This document shows positions 33,872 through 41,014 of a stretch of 48,170 nucleotides of DNA, one piece after another. The notes below the pieces were generated by a model that was not told the DNA's origin, did not search any database, and saw only the letters and a program-made list of their open reading frames with translations. Every line of letters starts with the position of its first letter. The stretch's first letter is position 1. Position numbers and translations under genes: made by a program. Source of the stretch: an uncultured Clostridia bacterium (lineage in GTDB: Bacteria; Bacillota; Clostridia; TANB77; CAG-508); contig CAKPOF010000008.1 of the NCBI GenBank assembly GCA_934169725.1, positions 1 through 48,170 on the forward strand. The letters run 5' to 3'.

Positions 33872-33904
33872 TTGCAAATTTAAAATTGATACGTTACTAT
33901 AGTA
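33872..33904 (+). promoter_or_regulatory. promoter of the serine recombinase gene with palindromic -10
   Basis: TTGCAA (33872-33877), a 17-base spacer and TACTAT (33895-33900). The -10 is one half of the 10-bp palindrome TACTATAGTA (33895-33904), a possible autoregulatory site. The ATG is 29 bases further on, after GGATAGGAGG. Confidence 0.5.
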
Positions 33905-33932
33905 GCATAGATGGTTACGGATAGGAGGTAAA

Positions 33933-35600
33933 ATGCTTAACTTGAGAAATCAAAACTTCAAAGTTGGAATGTATATTAGATTATCAAGAGAAGATGGCGA
34001 CAAACAAGAAAGCGAAAGTATCAGTAATCAAAGAAAAATTTTGCAAAGATATGTAAAGGAGAATAATTTAAATTGCGTAAAGGAATATGTTGATGATGGA
34101 GTAAGTGGAACAACATTTGATAGACCTGGATTCAAAGAAATGATAAATGACATTGAAAATAAGACTATTAATATGATTATAACTAAAGATTTATCAAGAC
34201 TAGGAAGAGACTATATAACAGTAGGAGAATATACAGAAAAGTATTTTCCGAAAAACAATATAAGATATGTTGCTTTAACAGATGGTATAGATACATATGT
34301 AGATAGCACTAATAACGATATAACACCATTTAAAGCAATAATGAATGACATGTATGCAAAGGACATTTCAAAAAAAATCAGAAGTGTTTTAAAAGAAAAA
34401 CAAAAAAATGGAGAATATATGTGTAGTATTCCAGCTTATGGATACAAAAGACACCCTACAGTCAAAAACAAACTAATTGTAGATGAGCAAGTAAGATATG
34501 TTGTAGAGAAAATTTTTGATATGTATGCAAATGAACATGGAAGTGTGGAAATAGTAAATTATTTAAACAATAATCATTTTCTATCACCAACAGGCTATAG
34601 AAAAACAGGACTAATTCAAGATAAAAATAAAAATGGCTATAACTGGAATGAAGTAACTTTATGTAATATGTTAAAAAATGAAGTTTATATAGGAAACACT
34701 ATTCAAAATAAAAGATCTATTATCTCATACAAAGTAAAAAAATTTAAGAAAGTCAACAAAGAGGAACATATAAGAGTAGACAATACACACGAAGCCATAA
34801 TCGACAAGGATTTGTTTGAAAAAGTTCAATGTATATTTGAAAGAAGAGGAACAAATAGTAAACTAAAATATGACTATTTATTAAGAGGATTACTTTACTG
34901 TTATCATTGTAAAAGAAAATTGCAAATTGTTTTAAAGAAGAATTCAAAAAGAAAAGCAAAAGCGCATCCATATATAACTTGTAGTGATGCGAAAGAACGA
35001 GGGTGTTATCCATTAAACATGAGTTATGAAAAATTCGAAAAACATATTGTTTATATTATAAAAAAAGTATGTCAAATATATGCAGACAAAGAAATTTTTT
35101 ATTCAATTTATGAAAAATATCAAAATAAAACACTTGATATTAGAGAAGGATATAAGAAAAAAATAGAGAAAATTAATCAAACAATAGCCGATATAAATAA
35201 CAATTTAGATAAAATGTATATGGATAAATTAAAAGGAATTTTGCAAGAGGAAGATTATATTAGAGTATCACAAAAATTAGGTTCAGAAAGAGTAAAATTA
35301 AATGAACAAAAACAAGAATTAGAACAAAAATTGATTGGAGTAGAAGATAAAATTGAAAATAAAAGACAAAAGGAAGAGGAAAAAGAACTAGGCAAGTTGA
35401 TAGAAAATTTTTTGAAGTTTGAGAAAATAGATAAAATATTTTTATACAGATTGATAAATAAAATTGAAATTGATAAAGATAAAAATATTTATATATATTT
35501 TAACTTTTCAAAATTAAATTCTATCACGGAAAATTTATACGAATTTATTAAAATTGAAGAAATAATAAATGAAAATGGAAAAACTAGCAAAGCTGTATAA
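33933..35600 (+). CDS. large serine recombinase (site-specific integrase)
   Basis: A 555-residue recombinase of the TnpX/phiC31 type that integrates and excises the element. The N-terminal catalytic domain (KVGMYIRLSREDGDKQ, with the nucleophilic Ser expected in ESESISNQRKIL) extends to about residue 150. The recombinase domain has IPAYGYKRHP and a following helical region to ~300. The zinc ribbon is LLYCYHCKRKLQ ... YITCSDAKERGCYPL (~325-365). The C-terminal part is a long coiled coil (~400-485) that controls directionality in this family. AGGAGG is 5 bases before the ATG. Its stop is 40 bases from attR, as usual for such integrases. Confidence 0.96.
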   Translation: MLNLRNQNFKVGMYIRLSREDGDKQESESISNQRKILQRYVKENNLNCVKEYVDDGVSGTTFDRPGFKEMINDIENKTINMIITKDLSRLGRDYITVGEYTEKYFPKNNIRYVALTDGIDTYVDSTNNDITPFKAIMNDMYAKDISKKIRSVLKEKQKNGEYMCSIPAYGYKRHPTVKNKLIVDEQVRYVVEKIFDMYANEHGSVEIVNYLNNNHFLSPTGYRKTGLIQDKNKNGYNWNEVTLCNMLKNEVYIGNTIQNKRSIISYKVKKFKKVNKEEHIRVDNTHEAIIDKDLFEKVQCIFERRGTNSKLKYDYLLRGLLYCYHCKRKLQIVLKKNSKRKAKAHPYITCSDAKERGCYPLNMSYEKFEKHIVYIIKKVCQIYADKEIFYSIYEKYQNKTLDIREGYKKKIEKINQTIADINNNLDKMYMDKLKGILQEEDYIRVSQKLGSERVKLNEQKQELEQKLIGVEDKIENKRQKEEEKELGKLIENFLKFEKIDKIFLYRLINKIEIDKDKNIYIYFNFSKLNSITENLYEFIKIEEIINENGKTSKAV

Positions 35601-35630
35601 ATAAAGCAATGTAAGACTTTGCAAAAAGGC

Positions 35631-35653
35631 TGGAAGTTTTTTAAATCCACACC
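35631..35653. other. right attachment site (attR)
   Basis: TGGAAGTTTTTTAA (35631-35644), CCACA (35647-35651) and the CC at 35652-35653 form the left half of the attP dyad and contain the core (35640-35653). To the right, carboxypeptidase coding sequence resumes. Rejoining this half with the half at 31486-31506 gives 14-base arms that are perfectly complementary. Confidence 0.85.
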
Positions 35654-36109
35654 CCTAATATTTGCTTTCCATCCAGCTGGAAAAGGAATGTTAGGGAATT
35701 TTGAATCAATTTTTTTAGCTTGCCTATAATAGTTTGAATTTTGAAAAATACGACCAGTAACTAAATCAACTCCATCAGGATTAACCATTGGCATAATATA
35801 AATACTAGAATTATCAAATAATTTTTTAATAGAAACATTATAAAGAGAACCATTGGATGTATAATTTTGACAATATTCTTCAATAAACTTCATAAGAACT
35901 ACCGAAGTTATCCATTCATTTGCATGAATAGAACCAGAATAAAATACTTTGTTTGGACCATTACCTAATTTTACTACATATAGGTTATTTCCCATAACAC
36001 TATTTCCTATAGTTTGAATGTTTAAAAAAGGATAAGAATAATTTAGCAATCTTAGATTTTGCCTTAAAATTAAAGATGTATAAGAAACATCTGTCGGAAC
36101 AATATTCAT
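35640..36109 (-). pseudogene. M14 zinc carboxypeptidase, N-terminal half (gene split by an integrated element)
   Basis: Codes for residues 1-156 of the peptidase, with a proper start: ATG 36109 and AGGTGATG just upstream. The zinc motif HxxE is in SGSIHANEWIT (His62, Glu65), and NPDGVDLVTGR and FPAGWKANIRGVDL follow. There is no signal peptide and no LysM domain. Beyond the core the frame runs about 50 codons into the antisense of the recombinase region and stops at about 35489. Lacking the third zinc ligand and the catalytic Glu, this half cannot be active alone. It is divergent from ssrA. Confidence 0.88.
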
Positions 36110-36164
36110 TCACATCACCTAAAATATTATATGTTATAGAAATAAAAAAGTTAATTTTAAAATA

Positions 36165-36193
36165 TTGATAAAAAATTAATGGTAGTGTATAAT
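36165..36193 (+). promoter_or_regulatory. promoter of ssrA
   Basis: TTGATA (36165-36170), a 17-base spacer and TATAAT (36188-36193). The predicted start point is within a few bases of the mature tmRNA 5' end. Confidence 0.8.
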
Positions 36194-36205
36194 AATTATG
36201 TACAT

Positions 36206-36562
36206 GGGGATGTACTTGGTTTCGACATGATACTAGAAGGATAAATAGCAAGTAGTGGATTCTCGTTGGCCACTTAAAAAAACGGGAAATTAAAAATAAA
36301 CGCAGAAAATAATAATGAGTACGCTTTAGCTGCCTAATTGCAGCTACACTTTACTAAATTTTCCTACAAATTTAGATAAGGTGTTATATTAGTAGGAAAC
36401 AAAGCTACTTTTGCTTTTAAAGTAGTGGGTATCAAAAAAGCTATATTTATGCTAAACCTGTTTATTGGTGTGGTATAAATGAATATAAAAAATAAACTAA
36501 ACTTGTAGAAATTTATTTGGAAAGTATTATGGACAGGAGTTCGAATCTCCTCATCTCCACCA
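36206..36562 (+). ncRNA. ssrA: transfer-messenger RNA (tmRNA)
   Basis: Rescues stalled ribosomes and tags the nascent chain for ClpXP, whose genes are also in this window. The 5' end GGGGATG pairs with CATCTCC before the A-CCA tail at 36559-36562. The tRNA-like 3' part has GGAGTTCGAATCTCC as T-arm, and the 5' part has the conserved TTGGTTTCGACA. The tag frame starts at GCA 36302 and reads AENNNEYALAA, with TAA at 36335-36337 followed by a short stem. About 357 bases with encoded CCA. The ends are inferred from the acceptor stem. Confidence 0.96.
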
Positions 36563-36595
36563 AAATGGTTTGAATATAAGAGAGTGAGATATGTT

Positions 36596-37075
36596 ATGGT
36601 ATTACTTTTTATAGTACTTGTATTAATAGTATTAGCAATTCTTACAAAAATGAAAAGAATTAGAAAAAAGACATTACTAATAATTGGTATTATATTTAGT
36701 ATTGGTTTTATTATTTATATCGGGTATTATTTTAAAAATATTTATATAAATCCAAATTGGATTATGCAAATCGAAAGGTCAGACATTGATGGCTTTAGCA
36801 ATAAAATATATATTTATTCAAATTACGATATAATCATAGAATATTATCCAGCTGAAGAATATCAAAAAACAAAAGTAAAATTAGACAGAGATGTAGATTT
36901 AGAAAAAGTATATAATTATATTAATAATTGTGCAGGAAATTTAGACAAAAATTATAAAGTAGTGCTTAAAAATGGTCTAAATAAAGAAGATAAGGTTGTA
37001 TTTATTTCTTCTAAAGATGAAGAAATAAAAGATTTTATAGAAAAATTAGATGTCTACATGATACAACAAAAATAA
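36596..37075 (+). CDS. unknown membrane protein (two N-terminal helices)
   Basis: A 159-residue protein with two membrane helices (about 2-20 and 28-48) and a hydrophilic C-terminal domain of ~105 residues rich in Lys/Glu/Ile (IIIEYYPAEEYQKTKVKLDRDVDLEKVYNYI). No family recognised. ATG 36596 has AGTGAG about 7 bases upstream; an in-frame GTG at 36584 is the alternative. It begins 34 bases after ssrA without an evident promoter, so it may depend on read-through. Confidence 0.7.
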   Translation: MVLLFIVLVLIVLAILTKMKRIRKKTLLIIGIIFSIGFIIYIGYYFKNIYINPNWIMQIERSDIDGFSNKIYIYSNYDIIIEYYPAEEYQKTKVKLDRDVDLEKVYNYINNCAGNLDKNYKVVLKNGLNKEDKVVFISSKDEEIKDFIEKLDVYMIQQK

Positions 37076-37107
37076 GTATGAATTAAATATAGATTGTCAA
37101 CATAATC

Positions 37108-37136
37108 TTAACATATTTATTATTTTATGCTATAAT
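37108..37136 (+). promoter_or_regulatory. promoter of the 103-codon membrane gene
   Basis: TTAACA (37108-37113), a 17-base spacer and TATAAT (37131-37136) with an upstream TGC (extended -10). Confidence 0.7.
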
Positions 37137-37204
37137 ATAGATAGAAATCCAAATGGATTTGAGTAAAAAAAGCAATTCATTATGTTACAAAAAGGAGAAA
37201 TTTT

Positions 37205-37516
37205 ATGCTAAAGAAAAGATTAATGGAAAGAATAGTAAAAAGTAAGTTTTATAATATAGGACTTATATTGATAATGATGATAGGCATTGTAATGCTTATA
37301 TATAAACTATTCTATAATGTAGTTGGAGGATACTTCTGGGAAAGTAATCTTCCAATGGTTTCAGACACATTTACTGGATACATTGTAATTATTGCTATAA
37401 TTATAATTGGTATTGGGTTGAAAGTACGGTATGATGAAAAACTAAAAGATTTATATTTTTTAGTATGGGCAATGTGGGTAATAGCCCTAATAGAAAGTTT
37501 AGTACATATTTTATAG
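37205..37516 (+). CDS. unknown three-helix membrane protein
   Basis: A 103-residue protein with hydrophobic helices at about 18-36, 58-73 and 83-102, and a basic N-terminus (MLKKRLMERIVKSKF). AAAGGAG lies upstream of the ATG. It forms a single-gene unit between its own promoter and terminator. No family recognised; the hydrophobic pattern gives no clue to function. Confidence 0.75.
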   Translation: MLKKRLMERIVKSKFYNIGLILIMMIGIVMLIYKLFYNVVGGYFWESNLPMVSDTFTGYIVIIAIIIIGIGLKVRYDEKLKDLYFLVWAMWVIALIESLVHIL

Positions 37517-37541
37517 ACAGAATAAATAATGAATTGTTTTT

Positions 37542-37573
37542 CTAGAAGAAAGAATTTCCTTCTAGTTTTTTTT
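37542..37573 (+). terminator. terminator after the 103-codon membrane gene
   Basis: Stem CTAGAAG (37542-37548) / CTTCTAG (37559-37565) followed by eight T. Confidence 0.9.
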
Positions 37574-37640
37574 ATATATTATTAATTTATAAAAATAACG
37601 TATTAGTACCCAGAATTCACCAAAAAATAACATAAATTAC

Positions 37641-37669
37641 TTGTAAAAAACCATATATTGGTGTACAAT
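37641..37669 (+). promoter_or_regulatory. promoter of the femAB-alr-ftsH group
   Basis: TTGTAA (37641-37646), a 17-base spacer and TACAAT (37664-37669), 40 bases before the FemAB gene. Confidence 0.55.
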
Positions 37670-37708
37670 ACTCGTGTATGTAAAATAGGCTAGGAGGAAA
37701 AATAAATA

Positions 37709-38773
37709 ATGAGATTTATAACAGATGAAAAATCAAAAATAGAATATAAAGAATTTTTAGAAAAAAATGAAAGATGTAACTTTCAGCAATCACTAGAATG
37801 GGCAGAGGTAAAAAAACCAAATTGGAAACCAGAAGTGATTTTAGCTGAAGATGATGATAAAAATATAATAGGATCTTTATGTGTATGGATAAGAAAAATG
37901 CCATTGTTTGGAAATATGATGTATGCATCAAGAGGACCTGTATGTGATATTCATGATGTAAATGTAATGCAACAATTAACAGAGGGTGCAAAAGAGTTAG
38001 CTAAAAAATACAATGCGTTTGTATTAAGAACAGAACCTGATATTTTAAAAGACGATCAATCTTTTAGAGATATAGTTACAGAACTTGGATATAAAATAAA
38101 AGATGATGCAAAAGATTTTAAAGATGAAATCCAACCAAGATTTGTATTTAGATTAGATATAAAAGACAAAACAGAAGAAGAAATAATGGCAGGATTTCAT
38201 CAAAAATGGAGATATAATATACGATTAGCTGGAAGAAAAGGGGTTACTATAAAAGATGGAAATAAAGAAGATTTAAAAGATTTTCATAGAATAATGGTAG
38301 AAACAGGAGAAAGAGATGGGTTTATAATAAGACCATTATCATATTTTGAAAAAATGTATGATTGTTTAGGACCTAAACATATGAAAATTTTAATGGCATA
38401 TTATGAAGGAGAACCAATTTCTGGTGTTATACCAATATTTTATGGAAACAAAACTTGGTATTTGTATGGTGCAAGTAGTAATAAACATAGAAATTTAATG
38501 CCTAATTATTTATTACAATGGGAAATGATAAAAATGGCTATAGCAAGAAAAGATGATGTATATGATTTTAGAGGAGTATCTGGAGTTGTTGATGAACATC
38601 ACCCACAATATGGATTATATAGATTTAAAAAAGGTTTTGGAGCAACATTTACAGAATTTATAGGAGAGGTGTATTACCCATTTAAGCCATTTAAATATAA
38701 ATTATATAAATTTTCAGAAAAAACATTTAGAACATTAAGACAATTAAAAAGAAAAAGTTTGAATAAAAAATAA
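37709..38773 (+). CDS. FemAB family peptidoglycan aminoacyltransferase
   Basis: A 354-residue tandem-GNAT enzyme that adds an amino acid from aminoacyl-tRNA to the lipid II stem peptide, forming interpeptide bridges. It begins near CNFQQSLEWAEVKKPNWKPE, continues with GSLCVWIRKMPLFGNMMYASRGPV, MAGFHQKWRYNIRLAGRKGV (~155-175), and ends with YDFRGVSGVVDEHHPQYGLYRFKKGFG (~285-315), all typical of the family. TAGGAGG precedes the ATG. alr is next; together they suggest a unit for peptidoglycan precursors. Which residue is added cannot be told. Confidence 0.94.
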   Translation: MRFITDEKSKIEYKEFLEKNERCNFQQSLEWAEVKKPNWKPEVILAEDDDKNIIGSLCVWIRKMPLFGNMMYASRGPVCDIHDVNVMQQLTEGAKELAKKYNAFVLRTEPDILKDDQSFRDIVTELGYKIKDDAKDFKDEIQPRFVFRLDIKDKTEEEIMAGFHQKWRYNIRLAGRKGVTIKDGNKEDLKDFHRIMVETGERDGFIIRPLSYFEKMYDCLGPKHMKILMAYYEGEPISGVIPIFYGNKTWYLYGASSNKHRNLMPNYLLQWEMIKMAIARKDDVYDFRGVSGVVDEHHPQYGLYRFKKGFGATFTEFIGEVYYPFKPFKYKLYKFSEKTFRTLRQLKRKSLNKK

Positions 38774-38796
38774 TAATTTATAATTTAAAGAAAGGA

Positions 38797-38815
38797 AAAA
38801 TAGTAAAACTATTTT
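38797..38815 (+). promoter_or_regulatory. hairpin between the ribosome site and the start of alr
   Basis: AAAATAGT (38797-38804) / ACTATTTT (38808-38815) is a perfect 8-bp stem with loop AAA, directly after the AAAGGA site (38791-38796). Folded, it would bring the ribosome site within 11 bases of ATG 38827, from 30 in the linear sequence. Confidence 0.6.
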
Positions 38816-38826
38816 TGATAAAAGAA

Positions 38827-39945
38827 ATGAAAGCATTAGTTATAGAAAAGAAAGATTTAGTGCATAATATAGAACAGATAAAAAAACATGCAGAAACTAA
38901 TATGCCAGATGATAATGGGAAAAAAGTAAAAATAATAACTGTTGTAAAGGGAAATGGATATGGATTAGGATTAGTAGAATATACTAAATTTTTGATAGAT
39001 AATGGAATTTCTTATTTTGCAGTTGCAACAGTAGAAGAAGCTATAGAGTTAAGAAATGCAGGCATAAAACAAGATATATTAATGTTATCTAGCACAGCTG
39101 TAAAAGAAAATGTAAAACAATTGGTAGATAATAATATTATTATAACTATAGGCTCAGAAGAAGATGTACAAGTCGCAGAAGAGATTGCAAAAGAAGAAAA
39201 AAAGAAAATAAGAGCACATTTAAAAATTGATACAGGTTTTGGAAGATATGGATTTGTATATTCAGATAGAGATAAAATGGTTGAAACATTAAAAACTATT
39301 CAAAATATACAAATAGAGGGAACATTTTCACATTTTTCTGTAAGTTTTTTTGATGATAAATATACAAAATTACAATTTCAAAGATTTATTGATGTTGTTG
39401 AAGTATTAAAAATGAATGATATAGAAACAGGGATGTTACACATATGTAACACATCGGCATTTATAAAATTTCCAAATATGCATTTAAATGCTGTAAGATT
39501 AGGTTCAGCATTTTTAGGTAGAATTTCTTTTAAAAATAATTTGGGATTAAAAAAGATTGCTTACTTAGAATCAGAGGTAACTGAAATAAAAAAATTACCA
39601 AAGGATTTTAATATAGGATATTCTAATACATATACTACAAAAAATGAAACTGAAGTAGCAATTATACCAGCAGGATATATGGATGGAATAAATATTACTA
39701 CTGGAAGAGATATGTTTAGAAATGTTGACAAGTTGAGATATATAGTAAGAGATATAAAAGATTTTTTCAAAAATCACGATATGTATGTGACAATAAAAAA
39801 CAAAAATTACAGGATTTTAGGAAGAATTGGGACATATCATGTTGTTTGTGATATTAAAGGAGAAAATGTGCAAATTGGAGATAAAGTAATTTTTCAAGTA
39901 AATCCTAAATATGTAGATTCTAAAATTAGAAGGGAGTACAGATAA
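38827..39945 (+). CDS. alr: alanine racemase
   Basis: A PLP enzyme interconverting L- and D-alanine for peptidoglycan. About 372 residues. The PLP lysine is in VVKGNGYGLG (a variant of the usual KANAYGHG), with HLKIDTGFGRYGF, GTFSHFSVSFFDD, and PAGYMDGI (the usual GYGDG region) further on. It is somewhat divergent, so another amino-acid racemase specificity is possible. ATG 38827 matches the family start; a TTG at 38815 is in frame. The stop codon overlaps the ATG of the next gene by one base. Confidence 0.88.
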   Translation: MKALVIEKKDLVHNIEQIKKHAETNMPDDNGKKVKIITVVKGNGYGLGLVEYTKFLIDNGISYFAVATVEEAIELRNAGIKQDILMLSSTAVKENVKQLVDNNIIITIGSEEDVQVAEEIAKEEKKKIRAHLKIDTGFGRYGFVYSDRDKMVETLKTIQNIQIEGTFSHFSVSFFDDKYTKLQFQRFIDVVEVLKMNDIETGMLHICNTSAFIKFPNMHLNAVRLGSAFLGRISFKNNLGLKKIAYLESEVTEIKKLPKDFNIGYSNTYTTKNETEVAIIPAGYMDGINITTGRDMFRNVDKLRYIVRDIKDFFKNHDMYVTIKNKNYRILGRIGTYHVVCDIKGENVQIGDKVIFQVNPKYVDSKIRREYR

Positions 39946-40994
39946 TGGCTTCAGAAGAAAAAAATAAAGAAAAGAAAATGAACTTTTTTCAAAAAGTAAA
40001 AAATTCTATTTTTAAAATAGAAAAATACCCAGAAATGTCAATAGAAGGACCAGGAAAAGCAATATCATATATTTCAAAATTGATAGTAATATTAGCTATA
40101 ATTTTAGGTATATGGACAATGTATCAAACATATTCATTCGTAAAAGATGGAACAACATATTTGAAAAACGAATTCCCAGAGTTTTCATATAATGATGGGA
40201 TTTTAGATGTGGAATCTGAAAATGAAATGAATTTGGAAAATGAAAGATTTGGAAAAATAATAATAGATACAAAAACAGATTCTGAAGAAAAAATAAATGA
40301 ATATTCAACAGAAGTTAGTAATTATGGTATGGGAGCTATAATCTTAAAAGATAAAGTTATTTTAAAAAATACTATGACAGGTGAGATTTCATATAATTAC
40401 AAAGAAAATTTTCAAAATTTAAATATAAATCAATTTACTAAAGAAGAATTAATAAATTATACAACAGGAACTGGTATAAATAAAATATATTTTAGTGTAT
40501 TTATAACAATGTTTATCTATGGATTTGTAATGTATTTTATAAATACTTTATGGTATGCAGTGATTATAGCATTTGTAGGATATATTACAGCAATAATATT
40601 AAAAATGAAAATGAGATATGTTCCTATATTTAATATGGCAATATATTCACTTACTCTTTCTACTGTATTAAATATATTATATTTAATAGTAAATACAATA
40701 TTTGAATTTACTATAGAATACTTTAGTGTTATGTATATAACAGTTGCAACAATATATTTAATAGCAGCAATATTTATAATAAAATCTGATTTTATAAAAA
40801 AACAATCTGAAGTAACTAAAATTGTTGAGACAGAAAAAGAAGTAAAAGAAGAAATGAAAGAGAAAAATAAAGAAGAAGAGGAAAAAGAAAAAATTAGAAA
40901 AAAGGATAAAGAAGAAGAAAGAAAAAAGACAAAAGATAAGAATAAAAAAAGTAAAGGTAATTTAAATGATACACCAGAAGAATCAAATGCATAA
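39945..40994 (+). CDS. DUF1189 family membrane protein
   Basis: A 349-residue protein. The N-terminal part (NFFQKVKNSIFKIEKYPEMSIEGPGKAISYISKLIVIL) is typical of DUF1189, then come one membrane helix (~42-62), an external domain of ~115 residues, four helices (~180-285), and a long Lys/Glu-rich, highly charged C-terminal tail of ~60 residues. Function unknown in the literature I know. The start overlaps the alr stop codon (TAATG), with GGGAG upstream, so translation is coupled. ftsH follows at 20 bases. Confidence 0.85.
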   Translation: MASEEKNKEKKMNFFQKVKNSIFKIEKYPEMSIEGPGKAISYISKLIVILAIILGIWTMYQTYSFVKDGTTYLKNEFPEFSYNDGILDVESENEMNLENERFGKIIIDTKTDSEEKINEYSTEVSNYGMGAIILKDKVILKNTMTGEISYNYKENFQNLNINQFTKEELINYTTGTGINKIYFSVFITMFIYGFVMYFINTLWYAVIIAFVGYITAIILKMKMRYVPIFNMAIYSLTLSTVLNILYLIVNTIFEFTIEYFSVMYITVATIYLIAAIFIIKSDFIKKQSEVTKIVETEKEVKEEMKEKNKEEEEKEKIRKKDKEEERKKTKDKNKKSKGNLNDTPEESNA

Positions 40995-41014
40995 TTTTAT
41001 AGAAAGGGAAAGAT

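Larger units (their letters stand above)
31472..35653 (+). mobile_element. 4.17-kb integrative element mobilised by a large serine recombinase
   Basis: Bounded by a 14-bp direct repeat TTTAAATCCACACC at 31472-31485 and 35640-35653, 4168 bp apart. It interrupts the carboxypeptidase gene in its GVDLN codons. Contents left to right: a restriction-endonuclease remnant, a membrane-anchored nuclease gene, a 159-codon gene of unknown function, a 46-codon gene, and a large serine recombinase whose stop is 40 bases from the right core. No replication or conjugation genes are present, so it is a minimal site-specific element. The remnant endonuclease gene shows decay at the left end. Directionality factor not identified; the 46-codon product is the only small candidate. 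Confidence 0.9.

Noticed and set aside
35489..35639. C-terminal extension of the N-terminal carboxypeptidase half
   Set aside because: These codons lie beyond the attachment core and are antisense to the recombinase gene; they are accidental read-through.
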